Source: Periglandula ipomoeae IasaF13
Taxonomy: Eukaryota > Ascomycota > Sordariomycetes > Hypocreales > Clavicipitaceae
Length of the DNA stretch: 64,000 bases
Direction: 5' to 3'
Assembly: GCA_000222875.2 (NCBI GenBank)
Contig: AFRD01000127.1
Coordinates: 1 to 64,000 of the forward strand
Positions 56,056 through 64,000 of this stretch are shown one piece after another. The translations under genes were made by a program, and so were the position numbers. Numbering within the stretch: the stretch's first letter is position 1; every line of letters begins with the position of its first letter. The notes beneath the pieces were generated by a model, which made no database searches, had not been told where the DNA came from, and saw only the letters and a list, made by a program, of their open reading frames with translations.

Positions 56056-57780
56056 ATGGATTTGACCATCCCAACCCCCGAGGGTCCTTTCGACTCCATC
56101 GTCTTCCTCGGCGACCTCATGGACTGGCCGGCATGGTACGACGACGTAAGCGCCATCGCCAAAGCTCTCGACATCTGGAAGTACGTCGACCCGGATGTCC
56201 AGAGTGACCTCTCCAAGGCAATTACGCCGTCATTGCCTGCACGGCCGAATCTGAAATATTCCGTCAAGCGAGAGCAGTATGAAACCGACAAGACATTTGA
56301 CTTGCGCGTGGAACAGGAACGACATGCTCATGCCCTTTCTGTGCGCGAATACGACATCCTCTGCGAACAATACCGCATCGACACTGCTCAATATTTGTCT
56401 CAGCTAGCAGAGTACACATCATCCAAGGATGATCTCCAGAAGCTCTACCGAATCATCTACCGAAGCGTCCCAGAGAGGTACAGGGCCTATTTCAAGCTAG
56501 ACGAGGCCAGGCACCCTCGCGCCATGATCTTGTCGTTGCGCGGCAAGATCAAGCCACCTTCCGACAAGGATAGAGCGACAGTAGCCTTGCGAACGTACAA
56601 TAGCAAGCTGAACGTGCAGCCAGGTGATGACAAGCAAGCATTCATAGAGGCCATCGCTTTGGCCACAGTGGAGCTGCACCGCTTCAAGGGGGACAGGTTC
56701 GATGAAGGCACTGCAGTCAAGGATCTGCTGAGGGCATTACAAGTCCTTGATAAGGAATTTGCCGAGACTTGGACCAACAGGGAGGGTAAGAGGGCCGTGC
56801 TGGACATCGTGGAGGACTTCAAAGCCAAGCTTAAGAAAGAAGACACTAGCGCCTATGTTCGCGAACAGAGAGATTCCACTGTACCTGATGTGCAAGTGCC
56901 GCGGGAGCCGCAAATTATAGGGGCTTGCTGGGCACCCATTTTCAACAGCCATCAGAACGGACATGCATCCTCGGCGGAAAACAATGTCGAGGTGCCGACA
57001 AAGCCAAGCGGGAAGAAGGGCAAGAAGGAATCTGCTCGCGATGACGTTGGCGGAGCGGAGCGGACAGACGGAATCAGCAAGCCGATCGAGAATTTGCCCG
57101 TACTCGAAAAGTTTCACCAGCTCCAAAGAGAAGTCACTGATGCACCTTCACCAACGGAGCAAGCTCCTTCCAAGAAAGAAATCAATTCGCAATCACTCGA
57201 AACCCCCAGTAAATCCAAGAAGGGTGAAGAAGTTCGTCGGGCTGAGAAATCCAAGAAAGGCATCACGAACGGAAACGGTACACCGCCCACAGGGCCAGCC
57301 GCGGACAAGGACAAGGACAAGTCTGCCGTCAAGGCGAAGAAGACCACTGACCACGTTAATCTCGTCATGAGAAACTGTCCGGGCTGCGAGCTGAGGCATC
57401 TCGTGCGCGACGACGCCTGGTGGGAGAACTGCTATGTGTACTGGGAGCTCAGCGGACTTGGCAACATCCCTGATAACTTTGTCGCCCAGGAGAGGAGGCT
57501 GGACTTGGCATTTTCACGTCTGCAGGACTGCCCGGACGAGATGAGACGATCGGAAGAGTGGGCGAGCAGCAGGAATGGCCGAGCGCAGCGAAAGAACAGT
57601 GTCGGCGGAAGTGCCAGTCAAGCTCCAGTCGCTCCTGCCGGAAAGAGCAAGAAGAGCAAGAAGAACAAGGGGGCTAATTCGGTGAAGGAGCCGCAGTCCC
57701 AGGTCCAGTCTCAAGCTCAGACTCAAGAACAAGCACAACCGCAGGCACAGACACAGATCGCAGAGTTCAATCTCTGGTAA
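56056..57780 (+). CDS. Ty1/copia Gag-like protein, possibly domesticated
   Basis: Single exon, 574 aa from ATG 56056; the frame opens further upstream, but 56056 begins the conserved part. The N-terminus (LGDLMDWPAWYDDVSAIAKA, then LDIWKYVDPD) matches the W-x-x-W and 'W-x-Y-x-D-P' pattern of copia-type Gag proteins, followed by the long helical region such Gags share. A Lys-rich, disordered middle (KKGKKE, KSKKGEE) leads to CPGCELRH at 441-448 and Cys459, a C-x2-C-x3-H-x10-C arrangement that departs from a canonical CCHC knuckle, then a segment like the CY...P...F tail of fungal copia Gags. The C-terminus is Lys- then Gln-rich. No protease, integrase or reverse transcriptase and no LTRs flank it, so it looks like a captured single-copy gag. 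Function unknown; family assignment is moderately secure. Confidence 0.6.
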   Translation: MDLTIPTPEGPFDSIVFLGDLMDWPAWYDDVSAIAKALDIWKYVDPDVQSDLSKAITPSLPARPNLKYSVKREQYETDKTFDLRVEQERHAHALSVREYDILCEQYRIDTAQYLSQLAEYTSSKDDLQKLYRIIYRSVPERYRAYFKLDEARHPRAMILSLRGKIKPPSDKDRATVALRTYNSKLNVQPGDDKQAFIEAIALATVELHRFKGDRFDEGTAVKDLLRALQVLDKEFAETWTNREGKRAVLDIVEDFKAKLKKEDTSAYVREQRDSTVPDVQVPREPQIIGACWAPIFNSHQNGHASSAENNVEVPTKPSGKKGKKESARDDVGGAERTDGISKPIENLPVLEKFHQLQREVTDAPSPTEQAPSKKEINSQSLETPSKSKKGEEVRRAEKSKKGITNGNGTPPTGPAADKDKDKSAVKAKKTTDHVNLVMRNCPGCELRHLVRDDAWWENCYVYWELSGLGNIPDNFVAQERRLDLAFSRLQDCPDEMRRSEEWASSRNGRAQRKNSVGGSASQAPVAPAGKSKKSKKNKGANSVKEPQSQVQSQAQTQEQAQPQAQTQIAEFNLW

Positions 57781-58003
57781 ATGACGGCAGAGTCGGTGGT
57801 ATAGGCATGTTTTGTAGAAATGGCGTGGTTCAAGACCGGGCTTCGACTCGCACTTGGACATGTTTTGTATGTATTCTTGGACATTGACATGACATCGTAC
57901 ATGCGGGCGAGCGTATGATTTCATCCTTCATCTTCCTTTATTCGCGTTATCATTGTAGATCAAAAGCTTCGCGCGCATTTTGTCGCGGCAATATTAATCG
58001 TAT

Positions 58004-59036
58004 TTAATTCTCCAAATCTCGTCCAAAATCAATCAGCCTCAACTGATTTGCATCCTTGGGGTGGAACTGTGCAACTTTTGATCGAACCAGAAACCTTGCT
58101 GCTGCTGATTCCCTCTCCAAAGTGACGTACGATGCCGAGTTGTCGCCTTTTGCTTGCATCAACCTGTTCAGTAATTCTTCCATGAGGTCGCGCATCTCTC
58201 TACCCGCTGTGGCGATTTCCTCGTCTCCGTCCATCCTGACCTCTCGTCGGGCGGTTCGTGAGCCCCAGATCTCGTCTATTCTTCTCTGCCTCTTGTCGCC
58301 GGTGAGGCCGCCTTTGGGCTTGTTCAGCTTGCCCTGGTCGTTGAACCCTGCTGCCAGTTCGTCTGGATCGACCTCGATAATATCTCCGACGACAGGTCCG
58401 CCAAGTTCTTCTGCTGCCAGCATAGGCGCTAGTTGGTTGTCGGTGAAGTCGAGTAAGGCCTTCATGAGACTCTTCGTCTCTTCGACGTATCCTTTTCTCT
58501 TGGCCCGTAGCTCATCCATCTTCTCGCGAGCACTGTCCTCGGGTCTCATTTCCGCTTTAGACCGAAGCTCTTCTCTTAAGCTTGATATCCTGCTTTTCAG
58601 TGCCTCGGTGAGTAAGTGATGGTCTTTCAGATTAGCACGATCTGCCTCGAGCTGCTTCCTTTCATGGTCCGCAGGCTCAGCTTGCGACTCTAGATATGCT
58701 CTGGATTCAGAGATGGTTTGGTCAGCGCGGCGGAGGGCCAGTAGGGCAGGGAGCACTGAGCCGGCAAAGGGAAGAAATGGCTCAGTCGCGTTGACGTTGT
58801 TGAGTGCATCTTTGATGACGATGGCCTGGTCTTCGGCCGTGAGTGGCGGTAAGTCATGGTGAGCATCTCGTAGCTATGAGAATGATGAGTGATGCGGGTG
58901 CGCGACGCGTCTGAGGTGGACGTACTCTTTCTAACTCAGCTTGGTGATCGCGCACTTTGCGCTGCAGCTCTTTCAATGTGTATTCCAAATTGGCTGCATA
59001 CACATCGGTTTCGGAGTTGCGCGATTGATCGTCCAT
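58004..59036 (-). CDS. Coiled-coil protein, possible CENP-K/Sim4-like kinetochore subunit
   Basis: Two exons, 59036-58926 and 58873-58004 (981 nt, 326 aa). The 52-nt intron has GTACGT and CATAG ends in phase 0. The protein starts MDDQSRNSETDVYAANLEYT and is mostly charged heptad-like helix (TLKELQRKVRDHQAELER; ESQAEPADHERKQLEADRAN; LKSRISSLREELRSKAE). A conserved-looking globular patch follows (APMLAAEELGGPVVGDIIEV) and then a helical C-terminus (MRDLMEELLNRLMQAKG). The pattern, especially the EELGGP region after the coiled coil, reminds me of fungal CENP-K/Sim4, a subunit of the inner-kinetochore CCAN that links centromeric chromatin to the outer kinetochore. This rests on pattern memory only. 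The gene model itself is well supported. Confidence 0.7.
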
Positions 59037-60513
59037 TGTTTGTTGCTGGTGTCAAAGCCTGCGCTGGACTCTTTTTCAATTACTGAGCTGGGCCTGGAGC
59101 GCGCGGCAGTGACTGGGGCGTGAGACCGGTGCACACGTTGGCCTCGTTCGTTCGAGATCAAGTGATCTTGCCTAACGCTGGCATGAGATGCTGAGACAGG
59201 CAAGACGGCTCGGCTCGACAGTTGGGACTTGCGATGACTGAAAATACCTTGAACCCTTCAAAAGCTATGTTATTCCGGTACACGAGTGTTGGCGCTTCTC
59301 CACAAGCGGTCTTCTTCTTATAACTGAGAATGAACTTCTCCAAGTTCAGGTCTACATAAACGCCGCATTCATGGCAATCATAGTCTTGGTCCATTATTTC
59401 ATTTCGGATTTGTTCAGTACCTGCTTAAACTGACGACAAGCAAATGCTCAATCCTCAAAATGCCTTGGCTGTAACAATAACTGTCGAGTAGTGCCTTCTG
59501 CAGAACTGCTTCTTGTTCCTTTGCACGTGACTTATGCACAGCAAAGCTTCGCCAAAGTGGATTCTGTCGATACCTCCATTCGACTCTCCGCTCCGACCGC
59601 TTCTCATGCGACGCGCCTCCTGACGAAGCGATCATCGATTCCAGCACGACACAGAAGCCTAGCATCGCGACGTTTAGATTTCCAGCTCGGACAATCATCC
59701 TCAAGCCCCTGGTTCCGCTTCTGAGTTTTTCGCTGCTACGATCAGTCCGACAGAAGGCATCGCTCCCCGCACCGCCACGTTTCGGACCCTCACAGTGACT
59801 CAAATTGCGCCCTTCGCCATTCCTGGATTTTTTGGGGAATCTTTGATCTTGAAAGCTCCATCAACGCTTTCCTGCCTGGTCCCGACCGCCGACGATCGTT
59901 GCTCGAGCTTGGGAGTTATTTTTAACGCGTGGTCACCAAAGGTTTGGTCTGAGCTCAAAGCTTGCCTCTTCCTTGTTCTCCCGAGAAACTCCATCCTAGT
60001 ATACGATCGCTACACTTCCACTCCACCTACCAGCCAAGCAACCTCTTCATCGCACCATCCTTCTTCCTCTTTGTGTTGTTTGATACACCATCACCTGGAA
60101 GCATTCTACCGCGGAAAGCCCTGGCGTTTCGGCACCCTCCTTTACTCCAACAGTTCAATTGCCTGCAGGACGAAAGACCTCGAACCTTGTTTGAGACCTC
60201 TTCTGTTCACCTCTTGACCCTGTCTTCATAACCTTTTGGTCTGCGCCCTCGCTCCTCGTCCTCGCGATACACAAAAACCAATCATTCAGTCACATCACGA
60301 GCACTGCAGATATCACTCGACCCCAGCGAACTCGTCACTACACCAGCACGTTTTCCTTTTGAAAACCCCTGAGTGTAGATTAAAGACGTTCAATATACAA
60401 AGAGAGATCCTGGCCATCTCCAATTTTATAACTGTTCAATTGAAAAGCGCGAAAACGCCGCTCGAATACGCAGTGGTTGTGAATTAGACCAAACTCGGAT
60501 CAGGGAACACAAA
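59037..60513. other. Divergent intergenic region and KH-gene leader
   Basis: The right half (about 59,990-60,500) is C/T- and A-rich and probably the long 5' leader of the KH gene. Two minus-strand ORFs (59414-59803, starting with TTG; 59158-59394, containing a CHEC motif) have protein-like composition but no recognised family or convincing splice join. Confidence 0.5.
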
Positions 60514-62052
60514 ATGTCTGCCTCGCCACCCCAATCAACTTCTACCAAGCGCCCTCTCGAGGAGGCTTCGTCACCCTCGCGTGCGACGGACCAACCCGAC
60601 GCGAAGCGACCTGCTCTCGACAAGGTTATTAAGCACAATGAGGAGACGGAAGCTAGCGAATCCACACTCGATGTCGCAGACAAGAATGGAGACGAAGACG
60701 CCAACGGCGCAAAGTCAGACGCACAGTATGCTACTGTAACAGATGCTACTAGCGATTCCAAGGCTGCTGGTCTGTCAGCAGCGCAAGCCGCAGCTAGCGA
60801 AGAGGCTGTTCACTCAGCTGCTGCTCATGACGAGACCTCGTGGATTCATATTCGTGCTGTTATCTCCAGCCCTGAAGCTGCCACAATCATTGGCAAGGGT
60901 GGCGAGAATGTGTCTAACATTAGAAAGATGTCCAATGCTAAATGCACCGTCAGCGACTATCAAAAGGGTGCTGTGGAGCGAATCCTGACAGTCAGTGGTA
61001 TAGTAGATGCTGTTGCCAAGGTTCGACAACTCCCACGATCCGCTGCCATCCATTTCTTTATACTAACAATATGTGGTAGGCGTTCGGCTTGATCATTCGC
61101 ACACTGAACAACGAGCCTCTTGGTGAGGCTTCAACTGCTTCGTCCAAGACGTATCCTCTTCGTCTTCTTATCCCTCATATTCTCATCGGTTCCATCATTG
61201 GTAAGGGTGGTGCCAGGATTAGGGAGATTCAGGAAGCTTCCGGCGCTCGCCTCAATGCGTCTGACTCCTGCCTTCCCATGTCGAGCGAACGATCTCTCGT
61301 TGTCATGGGCGTCGCTGATGCTGTTCATATTGCCACCTATTACGTTGGAAGCACGCTTCTCGAGCAGCTCAACGAGCGATTCGGCGGTCCAGCCGCTTCA
61401 GCTTATGCCACTCGCAGCGGCGCACCGGCCGGTTCGATTCCTGGTGGCATGCAGGTGGTGCCTTACTCACCTCAGCCAGCATCTGGCCACTATGGCCGAC
61501 CAGAGAACTACGGTCGTCACCAAGATCGCCGTGCTCATCACATGCCGCCTGCGGCATACCCGCCTCACTACCCTCACGGAGCCGCTCCCCCCAATCCTGC
61601 TGTGCCCATGCAGTATGGTGGACAGCAACCCTCCTATGGCAGTGCGCCTCACGCTCAACAGCATATGCCTCCTCACGTCGGTCCTCAACCCCACGGAGGT
61701 CCTGAGGGACAGCCGATGCACTCAGGAATGCCTGGTGGTCCTCAGACACAGCAGATTTATATCCCCAATGACATGGTTGGAGCCATCATTGGCAAGGGTG
61801 GTCAAAAGATCAATGAGATTCGACAAATGAGCGGCAGTGTTATCAAGATCAACGAACCCCAGGATAACAGCAACGAGCGATTGGTCACCATCACCGGTAC
61901 CGAGGAGTGCAACCGAATGGCGTTGTACATGCTCTACTCGAGACTCGGTAAGGCCATATCCCCCACCATTACCAAACAATATTGTGTGAATAGGTCTGTT
62001 AAAATAGCTAACCGTTCCTTTCTTCTTAGAATCCGAGAAGCACCGAGTCTAG
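60514..62052 (+). CDS. Three-KH-domain RNA-binding protein (PCBP/Pbp2/Rnc1 type)
   Basis: Three exons: 60514-61020, 61080-61947, 62030-62052 (1,398 nt, 465 aa). Intron 2 has GTAAGG and branch GCTAAC; intron 1 has a weak donor GTTCGA but a good TACTAAC branch and GGTAG acceptor, and splicing joins VDAVAK to AFGLIIRTL as the KH fold requires. An acidic, Ala-rich N-terminus is followed by KH1 (IIGKGG, GKGG at 127-130), KH2 (GKGG at 210-213), a Pro/His/Gln/Gly-rich linker of about 150 residues, and KH3 (GKGG at 407-410). The last exon encodes only SEKHRV and the stop. All three GxxG loops are intact, so all should bind single-stranded, probably C-rich, nucleic acid. Fungal relatives (fission yeast Rnc1, budding yeast Pbp2) control mRNA stability. 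Targets here are unknown. Confidence 0.92.
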
Positions 62053-62696
62053 ATTCGTCTCGACCTGAAGAATCGGCCATGCCACATCACACGAGGAGGA
62101 TCAGAAGGTTGGAACAGCCAACCTTCATTTATTTAGGCTGTGGCCGGAGTGTTTCTTGTAACGGTTCGATAGCGCATTCTGGTCCGGTTTCGGCCGTGGA
62201 CCAATCTGCTGAGGCGCGGTGAGGAAGGCATAATGAAGGCGAACGCTCCTTTCCACCTATTTTATCAGTTGTGAGAAGTTTTTTTGGGCAAGTCTGTGTC
62301 GCTGTTTGGGGTTTACCAAAAAGAAAATGGAGTTATGGGCAGTGTGACGGGCTGCACAAACAAGTTTGTTTTTTTATAGCGCATTTCTACTTAATTTGCA
62401 TGTATGACATTCACTGCGAAACATCTACTAGGACAGTGCACGTCACATTCAAGATTGAAGGATGATTTGGAGACGGGTATGACGCAATTGGGCCATCCCA
62501 ACAGTATGATATTGTGTAAGTAAAGCCGAGTGGTGACGGCACATCAGAGCTGTGAATGAGCTGGCACATACATAAGCCTAGCTGGTGGTTTCAATTTCAA
62601 CGCTAAATTCCAAGAATGCTCCCCTCCGACATGATCAAGGTTGGAGGGAAAGGTGCGTGCTCGTAATCATAAGGGACATGATGGGATCGTCAGAAT
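62053..62696. other. Convergent 3' intergenic region
   Basis: 3' flanks of the KH gene (+) and of the minus-strand gene ending at 62697. The T-rich tract near 62,278-62,285 and A-rich DNA after it fit a 3' untranslated region. No gene seen. Confidence 0.5.
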
Positions 62697-63658
62697 TCAA
62701 AGTCTCTTGAGGTTGACATGGTACTAATAACAAGCTTGTGTTAGCGCGATTATTCTCAAAATGGAATCCAAAGCTCTACAACGTATTGTTTTGATGGAGA
62801 TGGGGGAAGAAACCTACCATGTCTGTTGATTTTCGCTCCTCCCTCACATGGTGGATGTTATTGTCGATGACTATGTACGCTGTATCAGCCGCTGTGTTTG
62901 ATGGTGCAGTGGAGCAGGCAGTGAGGTGACATCGGGAGCAGAACATCAGGCGTCATGTCACCCGATGTATACAGGGAACACAAAAGGTTGCGTTCTTTTT
63001 CTTTCCGTTTGTGACAGAAAAATGCACTTTTCGTTCATCGGGGGGCTTGTGGTATTGTGCGATGTCACTCACCTTTGCCTTCGCCTCTCTCGGCTAGATG
63101 CGCCTCTTTGCTGTCCCAGCCAAGAATCATGCTAACGGTGTTGCCCTCGGGTGGTGTAGGCGAATCATGCATAAGGACGTCATACTGGCCGTAAAACGAG
63201 CCATGGTAGCCAGGCAGGTTGGCGGCATCGACATTTGTCGCAAAGGGCTTCATCCGCATCTCGAGCCAGTTGTCGGATGTGTCGTAGGCCGTGAAGACCT
63301 CTGTGCAAGGGGCATTCAAAGCAGCACTTAGACTGCCGCAAACATGGGCTTTCCAGACAATGTACGACTCCACAATAGCACGGAATGAGGAAATCCAGTT
63401 TGTGAAGCTGGGAGATGCGAGGAAGGCGTCATGAGCGGCGGCAGAGGCCCAGCGGATCACCCAAGTCCATTTTCCAGGGCGTTCGAGCTGTTCGCCGAGA
63501 TAACTTGAGGCCACGCCGGGGATCGCCTGGAGCTGGCGGCAGACATCGCGAAATGATAGCGGCAGCTCACTGCCCTGCTGGAGCGACGGCTTGAATTTGA
63601 AAATGGCTACTTGGATGAGCTCCTGAGAGATCGTTCTTTGTTTCAATATGTGATTCAT
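62697..63658 (-). CDS. Putative dimeric alpha/beta-barrel (ABM-like) protein
   Basis: Three exons on the minus strand: 63658-63073, 62879-62818, 62723-62697 (675 nt, 224 aa). Donors GTGAGT and GTAGGT, acceptors ATACAG and ATTAG (with a CTAAC upstream), and phases all agree; the last exon is 27 nt, encoding YHVNLKRL and the stop. ATG 63658 was chosen because the longer frame upstream lacks any conserved look. Two similar halves are visible: QVAIFKFKP... followed by SYLGEQLERPGKWTWVIRW, and TEVFTAYDTSD... followed by SMILGWDSKEAH. A beta strand, then 'W.I.W.s..aH..f..s', is typical of ferredoxin-like dimeric alpha/beta barrels such as ABM/EthD proteins. No catalytic residue can be assigned and the substrate is unknown. 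Confidence 0.75.
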
Positions 63659-64000
63659 TTTGATGTGTTTTTTCTTTTTGTTGAAGCTGATGATTACTGT
63701 ATTGCTATGTCGAGCAGCCAAAGGTGCGTTATCCGATCGATGGTCTCCGGTGGATGTGGGGGCTCTTTCGTACAGCAGGATACGGAGGACAGTCGGAGCA
63801 GGCAATTGGACGCAACAACGCAAGCTGAAATGTTGTCAATGATGCTGTGGCTGAGAGGTGAGTGGTGAGAAGTGGTGAGGAAAAGAAGTCAATGAATGCA
63901 AAGGTGAGTGCGAGGATATAGCAAACAGGAGCAGAAAGCGCGAGCTACGGGAGAAGAGAGACAAACTGCATCTGTCTGGGCTTTAACTACACGGAGGCAC
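63659..64000. other. Upstream flank of the ABM-like gene
   Basis: Promoter/leader of the minus-strand gene ending the window. The frame of that gene remains open into this region but without a supported start. Confidence 0.45.

Noticed and set aside
58905..58910. ACGCGT inside the first intron of the CENP-K-like gene.
   Set aside because: Position within a 52-nt intron makes a promoter role unlikely; could be chance.
59158..59803. Two minus-strand ORFs (59158-59394 and 59414-59803) with protein-like composition.
   Set aside because: The longer begins with TTG, no splice join with a plausible intron length links them, and no family is recognised; they lie in the KH-gene upstream region.

Overview
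The window is nuclear DNA of a filamentous ascomycete (Pezizomycotina, most likely a Sordariomycete). The evidence is short introns (about 41-213 nt) with GT(A/G)NGT donors and CTAAC/CTAAT/CTGA(C/T) branch points, the set of fungal proteins encoded, and a giant intronless 'involucrin-repeat' gene of the kind found only in moulds. No bacterial operons, rRNA, tRNA, CRISPR array or intact transposon was seen.

Layout, left to right. 1-4164: no gene recognised. 4165-6756 (+): APC2, cullin scaffold of the anaphase-promoting complex. 6757-14492: 7.7 kb without a convincing gene; its right part is pyrimidine-rich and probably the promoter/leader of the next gene. 14493-16737 (+): four-exon RING protein. 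18144-19865 (+): two-exon cytochrome P450. 20441-22019 (-): F-box-type gene cut by one in-frame stop. 23758-41109 (+): a single uninterrupted 17.35-kb ORF (5,783 aa) with about 36 lysine-rich repeats and a C-terminal coiled coil, the best candidate for the Woronin-body tether Leashin (LAH). 41847-43841 (-): predicted helical, probably mitochondrial protein. 44724-46634 (+): decayed Tps2/Tps3-like trehalose-synthase paralogue. 48005-50164 (+): five-exon vezatin/Inp2-type peroxisomal membrane protein. 51139-52110 (+): PCNA. 53094-54408 (+): pyridoxal kinase with an 11-nt micro-exon. 54715-55310 (-): dUTPase. 56056-57780 (+): Gag-like gene without pol. 58004-59036 (-): coiled-coil, possibly CENP-K/Sim4-like kinetochore protein. 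60514-62052 (+): three-KH-domain RNA-binding protein. 62697-63658 (-): probable dimeric alpha/beta-barrel protein.

Functional themes. Several genes belong to cell-cycle or S-phase functions (APC2, PCNA, dUTPase, possible CENP-K). PCNA and dUTPase both carry MluI/Swi4-box-like elements upstream. Two genes concern organelle positioning: the LAH candidate for Woronin bodies and the Inp2/vezatin-type protein for peroxisomes, and Woronin bodies derive from peroxisomes. Two loci are broken (F-box, Tps2-like) and one looks domesticated from a retrotransposon gag. Exon joins were built by hand from splice signals and reading-frame agreement, with no transcript data. Every multi-exon intact gene given here sums to a whole number of codons.
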